A stretch of DNA of 64,000 nucleotides from Blepharisma japonicum (Eukaryota; Ciliophora; Heterotrichea; Heterotrichida; Blepharismidae). The notes below the pieces were generated by a model. The model saw only the letters and a list, made by a program, of their open reading frames with translations. It had not been told where the DNA came from and searched no databases. Shown piece after piece: positions 44,395 to 55,493 of this stretch (its first letter is position 1; each line of letters starts with the position of its first letter). Both the position numbers and the translations under genes were made by a program. Location of the stretch: NCBI GenBank assembly GCA_949751835.1, contig CATKHK010000108.1, positions 62,001-126,000 of the forward strand. The letters are read 5' to 3'.

Positions 44395-45183
44395 ATGAAT
44401 AAACCTAATTCTATCGTAAAACTTACCCTTCAAGCAAAAGAATTAAGGATAGAAGACCCTAATTCTAAGCATGATACTTGTTGTAAAGTGTTTACTAAAA
44501 CAAATAATTCAGAGAAGTGGGAAGAAGCTGGCCACACTGAACTGATTGCATCTAATATAAACCCAGAATATAAAAAACAATTTAAAGTTCAAGTAACCTA
44601 TAAGGAATCCAAGCTAATTAAAATAATCCTTTACGATTTCTTTGAAAACTACTTGCAAAGGATTGGGAAAGTTGCCTTTACTTTGTCTGATTTGATGATT
44701 AATGGATCAACGACACTTAGCATCCAAAATCATGGTGAGATTTTTGGAAAACTTATAGTTCATAGCGAAATTCATCATCTAAGCGAACAGTTCAAATTTC
44801 AGATCAAAGGTCAAAATTTGGTAAATAAAGATCCATTTAACTTCCGTTCACCCTATTTTAAGTTTTATCGGCTCAGAAAAGGCCAAGAAAATTTCCAAAT
44901 TTATAAAAGTGAGGTTATTGAAGAAAGTTTAAATCCAGCGTGAAATCAGGTGAATTTGCATTTGTATGATGTTTGTGGAGATAATATACGTACCCCTCTA
45001 AAAATCGAAGTATGGGATTCTAATCCTATGCTTGAAGATGCTTTAATGGGGGAAGGATATACCTCTGCAGATCAATTACTTGGAAAAAAATCAATTTCTT
45101 TGAAGAAAAATAAAAAATTCAAAGGAAAAATTGAGATAATTCGTGCAGAAGTATTAGATCAGAAAATCAGAAAGTCTTTTTAA
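44395..45183 (+). CDS. Two-C2-domain protein (copine-N-terminus-like)
   Basis: A 262-residue protein with two C2 domains in tandem. The first (about 5-118) has IVKLTLQAKELRIEDPNSKH, NPEYKKQFKVQ and LIKIILYDF; the second (about 128-260) has FKFQIKGQNLVNKDPFNFRS, LNPAWNQVNLHL (Trp as TGA) and LKIEVWDSNP. This two-C2 pattern resembles the N-terminus of copines, but the von Willebrand A domain is absent. Calcium-dependent membrane binding is plausible from family knowledge; several acidic ligands appear conserved (D at DPNSKHD, YD, D at WDSN). Confidence 0.85.
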
Positions 45184-45351
45184 GCTGCATGGTATTAACT
45201 ATAAATTTATTTAGTTAATCGTAAATTTAATCAAAATAAATGTTTCTAATTGAGACTCTAAGATTTATTTTCTTGCAATTTATATCTCAAAAATAAATAT
45301 TCCCTATTTTTTCAAAAATTTAAAATAACAGCCCAGAGCATTAGATTATTT

Positions 45352-46413
45352 TTATGGCTCATAAGTCCTATCACTTCCTCCATACCATCCATGCAAATAT
45401 TCATCAATCGTTAAATCCACTTTTGCTTGATGATCCTGCAAAAACTCTCATCAAATTCTGAGGGAAGGACACAGATTTTATCTTCAAATCTTCTATTTTC
45501 AATGCATCTTTGCTTACAATTTGGCTTTCTTCTACATCATTTAAGCTCATATGTCTAGAATGGCCATGTGAATGCGGCATATATTGCATTGATTTATGAG
45601 CTGTTTTATAAGGAAGCGGCCTTAATTTAGGAGGTTTCCCTAGTTTATTATATAGGGTTTCTAATAATTCCCTCATAGAATATACATTCGGTCCTCCTAA
45701 TTCATAAGCTTTCTCTATTGTTTCTGTCATTTTTAAGCAATTCATAGCACAGTACCCAATATCTTGATAGTAAATTGGTTGCCTAAGCTCTTGGCATCAT
45801 CAATTACAGGCAAAAAATCGCCCATTTTTTGGAAAAGTCTCATTCGGGTCACATAATTATCAAATTCTCCAAAAATTGTTGTAGGTCTCAGGACTGTGAC
45901 ATTAGGATACGCAGCCTTTACTTCTTGCTCTCCATATCATTTGGTTTTGAGACGAGGAGAAGTGCTTGCTGGATCACAACCGACTGCAGAAAAATGGATA
46001 AATCTCAAAATTTCTGGGTTTCTAGCACAAGCTTCTGCTATTCGCTTAGGGACTATGACGTTAGATTCATAAAGAGTGTCATAATCTCTTATATATTGGT
46101 AGCCTCCAATTGTGTTTATTACTACATTAGTATTTTCTAAGACTTGGTCTAGAATTCCAGGGTCATTTAGGTCAAGCTACTGTCTGAATGAAATAAATTT
46201 GAAATGTCCTATTCGTAAATAATCGACCCATTTTGAGGTTGTTCGGCATGGAATTGATATTTGTGCATGAATATTGGATAAAAGACCTACCACAGCTCTA
46301 GTTGTCTGAGAGCTTGACCCAAAGGCAACAGCCTTTATCATAGAATTCGAAGAACGATCATTTACATTTAAAATCGATGGCGAAATTGGTTTTTTTAAAG
46401 CTTCTGATATCAT
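45352..46413 (-). pseudogene. NDUFA9: Broken NDUFA9-like gene (complex I 39-kDa subunit family)
   Basis: Conserved segments of the NAD(P)-binding extended-SDR NDUFA9 family are in order: SMIKAVAFGSSSQTTRAVVG, VVINTIGGYQYIRDYD, IHFSAVGCDPAST, VLRPTTIFGEFDNYVTR, QPIYYQDIGYCAMNCLK, IDEYLHGWYGGS. The sequence has three defects: an in-frame TAG at 46177-46179, a one-base loss near 45785 and a one-base gain near the T run at about 45440. No 15/16-nt GT-AG intron repairs any of them. Coding similarity remains strong between lesions, so inactivation is recent, or the assembly is wrong here. Confidence 0.65.
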
Positions 46414-46449
46414 TTTTATATCAACATAATAAAATATTTCATTATAATT

Positions 46450-46974
46450 ATGATATTAAATAAAAGTCAAAACAGAATTGTAATAAGACCTACAAGTTTC
46501 ATGGGCGAAGACAACCGGCGAAGAAGATCCTGTGTATCTGTCACAAAAATCATGCATATCCAAAGGAAAAGTGACTCCCAACATTTAGCACTTCCAAAAA
46601 TAACCAACCCTCGACTACGGCTTGGCTCATTAAATTCTTCACTGGACTCTACCGAAGTTTCTTCACCAATTCAAAAATCCTGCACAGAAAAATATATCAT
46701 GTTGGGACAAGTCCCAACGATAAAACAAGGAATTGACAAAATTATTGAGGAATGTGACAATTATGATCCTATGAACAAAACCATTCTAATGAATGAAATT
46801 ACTAGAAGTGAAGCAGAAATAAAAGAAGTTATGAAAGAACTTAAAAAGCTAGATTTGCCAGATATTAGGAAAAATTGAAAGAAAAAAAATCCTAATGAAG
46901 TTTGCATTAAGAGAAAAGACATGAAGAAAATTATAGCAGGACTGAGAAGAGAAATTAAGCTTGGCTATGAATAA
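46450..46974 (+). CDS. Unrecognised basic protein, 174 residues
   Basis: Ser/Arg-rich N-terminus (GEDNRRRRSCVSVTK) then a helical, charged C-terminal half (about 95-174), with one TGA=Trp (RKNWKKKN). The first ATG is used; a second at 46504 (MGEDN) would remove 18 residues. No family recognised. It is divergent from the NDUFA9-like gene, 36 bp between starts. Confidence 0.65.
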
Positions 46975-47268
46975 AAGGAGAAAGGAAAAAGTGATATTTT
47001 AAAAATTTAAATTTTGTGAAATTTTGAGGTTGAAATGAAACCGATATGAAAAATTTTACAAAATTTAAGAAATAATTTAAATAAATTTAAAACAAATGAC
47101 TTTTTTTTACTCAATAAAAACAGAACAGTTTTAGAAAATAATTCTTGAAAAATAGATTGAATTTTTTCTAACAGAAACATAATTATTCGTCATAAAAGAG
47201 CATTTTATGCACAATTTCACCTTAAATTTTTTAATTTTAATTATATTCTGCTGTTTCATATATAAATT
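46975..47268. other. 294-bp AT-rich intergenic region
   Basis: Homopolymer-rich spacer before the WW/SelW-fold gene. Nothing recognised. Confidence 0.35.
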
Positions 47269-50200
47269 ATGACGGATCGCTTGCCGGGCAAATACCTTGA
47301 AAAACTCCACACAAAGCCTTGGTTTCATGGAGGTCATGTTCCAGAAATTAAATATTCCTATAGCGTCGCAGGTCTAACACCATCTCAATACCCCATTAGA
47401 GTCAGATCTCTACTTCCAGGGGTTTCGGCTGATAAAAATCCTAGAGCTCCAAAAAAAATTTTTCCTAATGCAGATGATCCTAAGCCTCCTATAAATTTTA
47501 GAGAATTCCGTGAATACTCATTTCTCAGAGAAAACGAAGTAATAGTCACTATTGAGCACTGTGATAATTGTGAATCGCATTTAGAAACTACAAGACACGA
47601 CCCAGAAAAATACGCAGGCTTTGCTCAATCCATAAAAAGTGGAGTTTTAACACGTTTCCCAATGGTAAAAGTCTTGATTAAGCCTATATCTAAATGTGAC
47701 GACAACACAACGAATCAAAGAATGGGTGCCTTTGAAGTTCAAATTTGCAGTAAAATTAAAGGGATTATTAAAAAAGATACTCTTCATTCTAAGCTAGCTA
47801 CTCGCAAATGGCCAGATGTCCGAGAAGTCATAGGGAAAATGGCCAATTATCTGCCTACTTGCCAATTATTTGTCACAATTTATGATTACAGCGACCAAGA
47901 AAAATTTTTAAAAGGTATAAAAGTAGTTGTCAGACCAAAAGCGCTCCCTATTGCTATACCAACATTATCCAGGCCTAGAAGTGCTAATTTTACCTCTATG
48001 AGACCACAGTCAGCAGGTACAACAATATCAGTTAGAAGTATTAGATTTTCCTCAAGAAAAGAATCCCGGCCTTCTTCTAATTATGCTCATAAGCCAAAAC
48101 CTACTGAAGTAATTACATATGAACGCACTACTGATCGTGATGGATCTTGTCTATTTGCAAATATACCGCTTGATATATATGAAATTGAGGTCTGTGAAAC
48201 CAAAGAGTTCAAAGGAGCGACCAAGCTATTTAATACATTTGAAGAGCCTTTACAAAATTCCAGCTTAAATGTATATATTGCTGTGCAGTCACGTGAGATT
48301 TCTGCTATAAAAATTGTTTTAAAAGACCCAGAACTGAAAACTGAAGTAGCTGGAGCTATGGTCAGAATTTCTCGTGGGAGTGGAGAAATGTATTTTGTCC
48401 CTGAAATGAGCCGTGGGGTTTATGAATTGTCAATACCGAAAGGAATTTATGATGTAAGCATCCAAGCTGAAGGGTACCAAGAAATAGTCAAAAGTATACA
48501 AGCTAATCAAGCTGAAATTGTGATGACTGAATTATTAAGGTCTCGTGAAAACCGTGAGGTACAAATTATGACTTATGACGCTATTAGTGGAGAGCCTTTA
48601 GGATCAGTCTATCTAGAGCTCAAAATTAATGAAAATAACTCCCCATTGGAAGGGCTGGCAAAATCAGGAACTTTTACTTATCTTTTAGATGAAATTGGGA
48701 TGTTTACACTATTAGCTTCTAAGCAAGGCTATATGGATGCCACAGTGACTCTAAAAATATCCACAAAAGGGAACACCATTATTGCTGTTGGGTTAGTTCC
48801 AATTCCACCTCCAGAGCATTCATATTTAGTTTTTTCCTGGACCCGTTGTAGCGATGACCTAGAAATAGAAGCAATCGGAGACAATCTTCTTTTATCATTA
48901 CGCTCACCTAATGGAAAAGGCTGCCAATTTATTGACATGCTAAAATCTCATGGAATTGCCACAATTTGTATCACCCCTGAATGTGGAGATTTAAGGGTCA
49001 TGGCAAAATCATTATCAAAAGAATTATTAGAAGGAAAAGATAATGATAAAGCTCCATTATTAAGTTCAGGATTTAGTGTAAATTATTATGCTAGACAAAA
49101 ACAAGAGTATAATATAATACCAAGTTATGGACAAGGAAGCTGGTGGGATATAGGAGTTTATTTTAAGGACAGGAATGATTTTATAGAAACTAATGTAATC
49201 ACAGATGAAAAACTTACCCATTGGGGTGACTATTTTTCGGTATTCCACGAAATCATTAATTTAGCTGAAAGCTCGGATTCAATTTCAGCAGTTTTCGGAT
49301 TTGACCAGAGTGGGGTGTCTAAACAAACGGATTATGGAAGAGACAAATTTGTGTCGCCTGAAATTTTGAGAAAAATTTTATCAATAAAATGCAATGATGA
49401 TGGGTTACAGTATGCAATGAGAAGCTTTATTACTCCTAATGGAGTCAGTTTAGCGATGATTAGAAAAAGATATGAAAAACATAGAAAATTCCAGCTTCAA
49501 AAGCCATCAAGATTTCAAAGTGTCGATACATATGCAAGGTTTTTAGGAATGGATCCTATTGAAGACAAAGGGTATTATTGGATAGCACAAGAAGCATTGG
49601 GCGCGAATTTACCTGAAGGATGGGAAGTTGTATCTGATAGCCGTGGATATATTAAGTATCGCTATATCCCATCTGGGCAGTATTCTACAGACCACCCAAA
49701 TCCTAATGATGAGTATTATAGAAATAAATTTTTGGACGAAAAACAAAAAGCTATTAAAGAAGCTGAAATCAGCAAAGAATTTTCTAGAGAAGAAAGATCA
49801 TTGCTAGAAGAAGCAAAATTCAGCCAAAGCCAAGAAAAAGAAGAAAAACAGTCAAATAGCAGTGAAGGACAACAAGAAGAAGCAGAGGAAGAAGCAGAAG
49901 AAGCAGAAGAAGAGAACGTTCAGGAGTTTATAGAAATTGTGAATAAACAATGCAAAGAACTGTGTGAACTAGTAGAAGAAAAAATGACACAAGCTATGCA
50001 GACAGGGATTGATATTGATATAGATACCAGAGGAGCTTTATTAGAAAAAATATTAGAATATGCAGAAAATTTAGAAAAATTAAAATCAGAAGTTGAAGAT
50101 AAAGAAGCTTTGAACTTTGTGAAAAATTGGATTGTAGAATTTGGAAAACTTCATAAAAGCCTGATAGATTTCCATGTAGATGGAGAAGCAGTAAAAGGAG

Positions 50201-50352
50201 CAGGCCAGAAAAATGAAAAAAGCGATAAAAAACATAAAAAGAGTTCAAGTAGTTCTAGTAGCTCAAGTTCTAATAGCTCAAAATCTCATGGCAGCTCAGA
50301 ATATGAAGGCGACCACTACGATGAGAGTTACAACGAGGATAAAGTTGTTTAA
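47269..50352 (+). CDS. Large protein with SelW-like fold, CarboxypepD_reg-like repeats and CEP164-type WW domain
   Basis: A 1027-residue frame with no TGA. Around residues 85-165: VTIEHCDNCESHL ... FPMVKVLIKPI ... MGAFEVQI, the pattern of the SelW/Rdx thioredoxin-like fold (CxxC plus GAFEV). Residues about 280-500 contain three Gly/Tyr-rich beta segments (ANIPLDIYEIEV, SIPKGIYDVSIQAEGYQE, GMFTLLASKQGYMDATV) like carboxypeptidase-regulatory or PEGA domains. At about 755-815 lies the module YARFLGMDPIED ... WIAQEALGANLPEGWEV ... DHPNPNDEYYR, matching the helix-plus-WW unit of CEP164. The end is acidic, coiled and Ser-tract-rich. CEP164 acts at basal-body transition fibres; a basal-body or cilium role is inference. 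Confidence 0.85.
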   Translation: MTDRLPGKYLEKLHTKPWFHGGHVPEIKYSYSVAGLTPSQYPIRVRSLLPGVSADKNPRAPKKIFPNADDPKPPINFREFREYSFLRENEVIVTIEHCDNCESHLETTRHDPEKYAGFAQSIKSGVLTRFPMVKVLIKPISKCDDNTTNQRMGAFEVQICSKIKGIIKKDTLHSKLATRKWPDVREVIGKMANYLPTCQLFVTIYDYSDQEKFLKGIKVVVRPKALPIAIPTLSRPRSANFTSMRPQSAGTTISVRSIRFSSRKESRPSSNYAHKPKPTEVITYERTTDRDGSCLFANIPLDIYEIEVCETKEFKGATKLFNTFEEPLQNSSLNVYIAVQSREISAIKIVLKDPELKTEVAGAMVRISRGSGEMYFVPEMSRGVYELSIPKGIYDVSIQAEGYQEIVKSIQANQAEIVMTELLRSRENREVQIMTYDAISGEPLGSVYLELKINENNSPLEGLAKSGTFTYLLDEIGMFTLLASKQGYMDATVTLKISTKGNTIIAVGLVPIPPPEHSYLVFSWTRCSDDLEIEAIGDNLLLSLRSPNGKGCQFIDMLKSHGIATICITPECGDLRVMAKSLSKELLEGKDNDKAPLLSSGFSVNYYARQKQEYNIIPSYGQGSWWDIGVYFKDRNDFIETNVITDEKLTHWGDYFSVFHEIINLAESSDSISAVFGFDQSGVSKQTDYGRDKFVSPEILRKILSIKCNDDGLQYAMRSFITPNGVSLAMIRKRYEKHRKFQLQKPSRFQSVDTYARFLGMDPIEDKGYYWIAQEALGANLPEGWEVVSDSRGYIKYRYIPSGQYSTDHPNPNDEYYRNKFLDEKQKAIKEAEISKEFSREERSLLEEAKFSQSQEKEEKQSNSSEGQQEEAEEEAEEAEEENVQEFIEIVNKQCKELCELVEEKMTQAMQTGIDIDIDTRGALLEKILEYAENLEKLKSEVEDKEALNFVKNWIVEFGKLHKSLIDFHVDGEAVKGAGQKNEKSDKKHKKSSSSSSSSSSNSSKSHGSSEYEGDHYDESYNEDKVV

Positions 50353-50548
50353 CCTAATATTAAAAAAATTTCATATTTTCTGGTCTATAAAATTTATCTA
50401 ATTTATTGCAAATCTTTTTTTCGCAAATAATCAATATTTTTTATTGATATTTAGTTTTATATTCATTTAATCATAGTTAAGAACATCCCAGCTGGATATT
50501 TTTTTATTATTTTCTATTGCAATAATATTAGCTTCAACTTAAAGATAA

Positions 50549-51310
50549 ATGGAGACAAGCGCATCACTTCCACAATTGCAAACAAGATCTTCTCTTTTTA
50601 CATCTCCACGAAATAATCTTCAATCCTCTCAAAATCGCCCTCTTACGGGTGCAAGCATGCTCTCCACTAATGGAGTATTTGGTCAGTCTGCGACAACACT
50701 AACCCGAAGTGTAATCCACTGGTCGTTTTCAAAAGCGAAACGTTTTCATGATGACGCCAATGATACATCAGAAGTCCCTATTCCTAATTTAGGAAGCACT
50801 TTATCTCCTAGAGCTACAACTCAAGGATATGGAGGAAGATATAAGTGAAAAGTTGTAGAAAGTCCTCCTCCTAATGCCTATGATCCCAAGTCGAATTTAT
50901 TTTCAAGGTCAGGGCCTATTATCCATAAAAGATTAAATTCAGAAGAAGCCGGGAGAGAATCATGGGACTGCCACAGAGATATTCCTGGGCCTGGACAGTA
51001 TGAAATCTCCAGAGAAGTTTCTGGTAAAAATAAAGGATTTTTGTTAAAATCCAGATGTGAAGCAATAGATTCTAGAAAAAGCGTGCCAGGACCGAATTAT
51101 TATACGCCAAGGCTGAGCTTAGCGTATAAAAGTAGGTTTTCAAATATTGGCTTTGGGTTTGGAGGAAGATATAAGTTCACTAATAAAGAATTATCAATGG
51201 TGCCCGGTCCAGGGACTTATGAAGCATCTTCTAGATTCGATAAAAAAAATCAGCAAAATCGGCCTGGACAAAAAATTAAAAAGCCTCTAGAAAATGTATT
51301 TATGCCTTAG
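50549..51310 (+). CDS. PG-rich (SHIPPO/STPGR) repeat protein
   Basis: A 253-residue protein with PGPGQYEI, PGPNYYTP and PGPGTYEAS repeats, the sperm-tail PG-rich motif that occurs on axonemal microtubules (ODF3/SHIPPO type). One TGA=Trp (GRYKWKVV). Two copies of GGRYK also occur. Ends in TAG. Convergent with the next gene, 34 bp between stops. A doublet-microtubule or axonemal location is expected by family. Confidence 0.85.
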
Positions 51311-51344
51311 ACATATCTAATATTACTTAACAATAATCTTGCTA

Positions 51345-52112
51345 TTAATTTTTTGGTTTCCCTATTTTGCTTCCAATTTGAATGCACGACGACCTTTTTG
51401 CCCCTCTATTATTTGAATTTCTTGGCAGTTTACTACCCAACTCAACTGTTGATGCCCTCGTTGAGAACGTGCTCGTATTAAGCGCCGAATTTTCAAAACT
51501 GTCAGTGCTTTGTCATGAGCACATCGAAAAATCTGACCCTATCCTTGAATGTCCCCTACAGCTCATAGGTGTCAGCGCATCATGGAATGAAATTCCCAGC
51601 ATATCAATTTTTTGCAAATTAATTCCTGGGACATTTTCCTTCTTGTCCTCAGTTTGTGTGGAATTTTCTGTTTTTAAGGATTTTTCTTCTAATTTTTTTA
51701 GAAGTTGTTCGTTTTTTTCTCGTTCTTTTTCAAGAGATTTCTTGAGAATTTCATAATTAATTTGTTGAGTTTTTGCAAGAAAGGCACCGAAATCTGTAGA
51801 AGAAATGCTGCCTTTGTGAATTAAGGTGAGAAGCTCAAAATTGAGGTCTCGAAGCCTAATTCGGTCTTGGTTTACAAGTTGAAGTAAAGAGGCCATTTCT
51901 TTTCATTCCTGAAGAAGCTGGCAGTCAAATTGGAGGGAGGAAAGCCTGCTATACTTTGGGTTGTCGGATAAGCTTGGAATTATGGGCTGTGGTAAAATTC
52001 GTTGAAGTTCAGGAAAGTTGTCTTCTATGGAGTGGCCAGTTAGTAAGCAGCCAAGTCGTCTGGTAATAGTTTCATCGATTTTTTGGGAGATGGAGTACAC
52101 GTTTTCAAACAT
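51345..52112 (-). CDS. Unrecognised coiled-coil protein, 255 residues
   Basis: Joined through two TGA=Trp codons (QLLQEWKEMAS and MCSWQSTDS). N-terminal helices, one coiled coil at about 110-140 (ILKKSLEKEREKNEQLLKKL), and a Ser/Thr-rich basic tail after about 200. No known domain was recognised. Confidence 0.75.
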
Positions 52113-52377
52113 TTGTTTAAATTAATTTTGATAAATTATAGTTTTTTTCATTAAGTTCAGAGGTAGAGATATTATAAGAAATTTTGCTGTTTTGAGGAGA
52201 CTAGAAAATGGAATTTTTGGTAAAAGATTATTTTGATGCTTTATAAATATAGAAATCACACAAACAGATTAAGCTATGTAAGAATCACATAATCAGCTTA
52301 AGGTACAATCTATCATGTTTATTGGTAATAATAATTAAGATTTGCTAAAAACGAGCCCGATCTATACTATTAAGTAA
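52113..52377. other. 265-bp AT-rich divergent spacer
   Basis: Contains a short near-direct repeat (aatcacacaaacagattaagct / gaatcacataatcagctt) around 52250-52300. No gene. Confidence 0.4.
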
Positions 52378-52776
52378 ATGGATAACAAGGTATTTTCCTA
52401 TCAAAATACAACAATTCGAAAAAACCAAAAAAAGATAAAAAAAGCAAAGAAAGCTCCAAAAATATCTAAAAAAACTAATTATTATTATTATCGTAGTTGG
52501 TCATACTGGCATAGAAAAAGAGCTCGCTTTAACTATCATCATCATAGTGAATATGAACCAAGTCTTTACGAGAAAACTTTGAACGATATTACTAAAATGA
52601 GAGAAAAACACAGATTTCTGGAAAAAATCATAGAAGAAAAGCACTATATTACAAAAGACCACGATATTCCTAATAAAATGTTTGATTTTAGGAAATATGC
52701 ACACAAAAGTTTTGACCCTATAATTATGGAGAGCTTAGAATATAGTCTCTATTTCTGTGAAACTTTAGACTTTTAA
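52378..52776 (+). CDS. Small basic protein family, member 1
   Basis: A 132-residue protein, the least typical member of a local family. Lys-rich N-terminus, a Tyr/His/Arg-rich middle (NYYYYRSWSYWHRKR, NYHHHSEYE), then the family's C-terminal signature: EKIIEEKHYI ... DIPNKMFDFRKYAHKSF ... LYFCETLDF. No known domain. The conserved end '[NS]KKFxFxKYxKxYLNxAxxKDVxYAxYLCxxxDF' is shared by five more loci downstream. Function unknown; the basic N-terminus could bind nucleic acid. Confidence 0.75.
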   Translation: MDNKVFSYQNTTIRKNQKKIKKAKKAPKISKKTNYYYYRSWSYWHRKRARFNYHHHSEYEPSLYEKTLNDITKMREKHRFLEKIIEEKHYITKDHDIPNKMFDFRKYAHKSFDPIIMESLEYSLYFCETLDF

Positions 52777-52860
52777 CCCATCGAGTTCCTATCATTTTAC
52801 AATAATTGTTTATATCCAAATTAAGTAAATATTTACTTCTTATAATTACTATTTAAAAGC

Positions 52861-53325
52861 ATGATAATTGCTAAAAATGGAAAATGCATTCAGAAGAGAT
52901 CAGATATAATAAAAATCAAGGTAAAAACCCCCAAAAATTCGGATGACAAGAAAGACCCTGGCAAATGTAAGAAAAAAATCGGCCACCGTTATAATCGTTT
53001 ACCATGAAAAAATGCCAGACTTGGCTACCATAAGCATGATTCAAACAAATACGAAAGAAATTACTGATACCATAATGGTCCAAAAAATACATCTAGAAGC
53101 TATGATGGTAATAAAATTTCTGCATTATTTGAAGAAATAAAGGAAAACATAAAATCCCTTGAAAACTTGGACAAAATTTTGAATAAAAAGCATGATGGCT
53201 CAATAAAAAAAGTAACTCCCAGCAAAAAATTTGATTTTGATGAGTATTCAAAGTCATATTTAAAAGTAGCAAATATGGAAGAGGTTTACAATGCAATCTA
53301 CTTATGCCAATCCACAGATTTTTAA
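52861..53325 (+). CDS. Small basic protein family, member 2 (altered N-terminus)
   Basis: A 154-residue frame with TGA=Trp in LPWKNAR and NYWYHN. C-terminal signature: PSKKFDFDEYSKSYLK ... YNAIYLCQSTDF. The usual family start is ATG-GA-CAG... giving M(D/E)xxxFRQKRSE; here the matching ATG (52877) is followed by a short deletion that puts it out of frame, and the frame is opened instead by an ATG 16 bp upstream (MIIAKNGKCIQKRSDII). The QKRSDII motif is kept, so the protein is probably still made with a replaced first eight residues. Confidence 0.65.
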
Positions 53326-54137
53326 TGTTTTTACAAGGATTGATTAATATATTGATAGAAAAGTGACATTATAGATATTTAATAAGCATAATTATTAGAC
53401 TTTATTAATTTGATAATGCTTAAAAACGGTTCTTCTGCATAAAATTTGGGGATATAGTTTATATTGCTAAAAGTATATTATTTGTGCTTGCCAGAAAGTA
53501 AGATATTATTAAGAACCATATTTTACGGATGAATCGATAACTTAATATATCCAATAAAGTGTTTTATACCTATTATTATAATAAATCAATCATAATAGTA
53601 AGATTAACTGGAATATATCCAATCTACTTAGGCCAATTATATGGAGGCTATATCATTTTTCTATTGAAATACTATAATTCCAAAGTAAAATATCAATAAA
53701 TTCCAAAAGTCAAGAAATAAATTCCAAAGACTCGAATTATAAGCGTCACACGAATAATCCTTATAAAATTTATAAGAGAGGTTTTGTATAAATCATTATA
53801 TGATATTTTAAAAAAATCAAAGAAGCATAAATATCAAGTCAAAACTCTTTAGGAAATCATGAAATATATGAAGATTGTAAAATTCCTTAATTTCAAATAA
53901 TATGCAATTATATGTTTTCATTCTATAATTGCAAACTGGCCTTTATTTTTGTAAAATAAAAGTAATTCAATTCAACTCTTATATGATTTAATTTTTATAT
54001 TTTCTTTTACTTATATAGAATAACTAAATGCAATCTTCTATATATTAGTGTCAGAATTAATACAGTCTCATACAATAATAACCTAAATTATTTAATTTTA
54101 TTATTTTTTATAAATTATATTTAATAAGCAGAACAAT
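53326..54137. other. 812-bp AT-rich intergenic region
   Basis: No open frame with family or other similarity and no RNA gene recognised. Very A/T-rich with many short runs. Confidence 0.4.
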
Positions 54138-54584
54138 ATGGATCAGCAGATATTTAAGCAGAAGAGATCGGAAATAATTAAAGACAAAAAGATTAAAAAG
54201 CCAAAAAATATTAAAAAGAAAGATTTTAGAAATAGTAAACATAATCGAGCATATGACAACTTTACACCATGAAATAAGCTTCGTGTTAGATATCATAATA
54301 ATGATGATTGGTATTACGACCTAAAATGATTATGCCCTAAAGGCCCGAATAATACATATAGAAACTATCAAATGAAAATCTCAAAATTACATGTTGAAAT
54401 TGAAGAAAAAAATAATTCTCTTGAAAAATTTTATGAGATTCTTGATAATAGGCATGGCACTATAAAATCAATAGTTCCTAATAAAAAATTCAATTTTTCT
54501 AAATATTTGAAACAATATTTGAACTCTGCGGCTATAAAGGATGTTAGCTATGCATTTTATTTATGCTATTTAACGGATTTTTAA
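54138..54584 (+). CDS. Small basic protein family, member 3
   Basis: A 148-residue protein with the full family layout: MDQQIFKQKRSEIIKDKK start, Lys-rich segment, central RYHNNDDWYYD, then LEKFYEILDNRHGTIK, VPNKKFNFSKYLKQYLNS and YAFYLCYLTDF. Two TGA=Trp codons (FTPWNK, LKWLCP). Function unknown. Confidence 0.78.
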
Positions 54585-55046
54585 TGATTAGCCAATTATT
54601 ATAAAATTTAAGTGACTATATACTTTTTAGGTACTTAATTCTATTAGCTCTAAAGGACTTAGCTGTTTGAGGTTTATTTAAATTTAACTTATGTAAAGAT
54701 ATTTAATCACAACTGCACCCTCCTTAATAAGAATAACTCCTAAAGCTATCAGCTCAACATTAAAGCATTTATCAAAAAAATAGTCGATATAGTATATGCT
54801 AGAATATTATTATTGAAATAAGCAGCATTTCAGGGTTGTGATTTTATATCCTCAGTTATAGATTAGCAATACCATCTATGCTGTTGGACTTTAGATTTTA
54901 TAAATAATTTTCTAATGTCCTATTTAAAGGCTAATTGATAATTTATAAAAATTGGACTATAATTACAGCAATAATTAATATAAATATTTTCTATATAAAT
55001 CAAAATAAATTTATGTTTAAGAAACTTCCATAAGAAGAATATAAAT
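54585..55046. other. 462-bp AT-rich intergenic region
   Basis: Spacer within the small-protein array. No feature recognised. Confidence 0.4.
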
Positions 55047-55493
55047 ATGGAGCAGCATGCATTTAGGCAGAAGAGGTCAGAAATACTAAAAATCAGCAAA
55101 ACTAAAAAGTCAAAAAGCATAAAAAAATATCCTAAAATTAGAAAAATAAAGTGTCAAAGGGATTTTCGTTTTACTAAAAGAAAAAAAATTCGACTTGACT
55201 ATCATAATAATCATATAGGATACTGATGGGAATCATGGCGTCATAATGGCCCAAACTATACATCGAGTAGCTATGATCGAAAGAAAATTTATATGCTACT
55301 TTATACATTAGATAAAAAGGCTAAGTCTCTTGAAAAGTATTATGAAATTCTTGATAAAAAGCATGGCTCGAAAAAGCTGGCCGTTCTTAATAAAAAATTC
55401 AATTTTCCTAAATATTCAAAAAAATATCTTAATCTTGCTGGGCTAAAAGACGTTAATTATGCGTGTTACTTATTTAATTCAATAGATTTATAA
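55047..55493 (+). CDS. Small basic protein family, member 4
   Basis: A 148-residue protein: MEQHAFRQKRSEILKISK, Lys/Arg-rich segment, YHNNHIGYWWESWRHNGPN with TGA=Trp, LEKYYEILDKKHGSKK, LNKKFNFPKYSKKYLN, YACYLFNSIDL. The centre 'RHNGPNYTSSSYDRKKI' is close to member 2's 'YHNGPKNTSRSYDGNKI', so members 2 and 4 are closest there. Function unknown. Confidence 0.78.

Noticed and set aside
45421-45450. Intron to explain the 3' frameshift of the NDUFA9-like gene
   Set aside because: The only 15-nt GT...AG candidate (GTGTCCTTCCCTCAG) would not change frame, and no 16-nt candidate exists; an indel is simpler.
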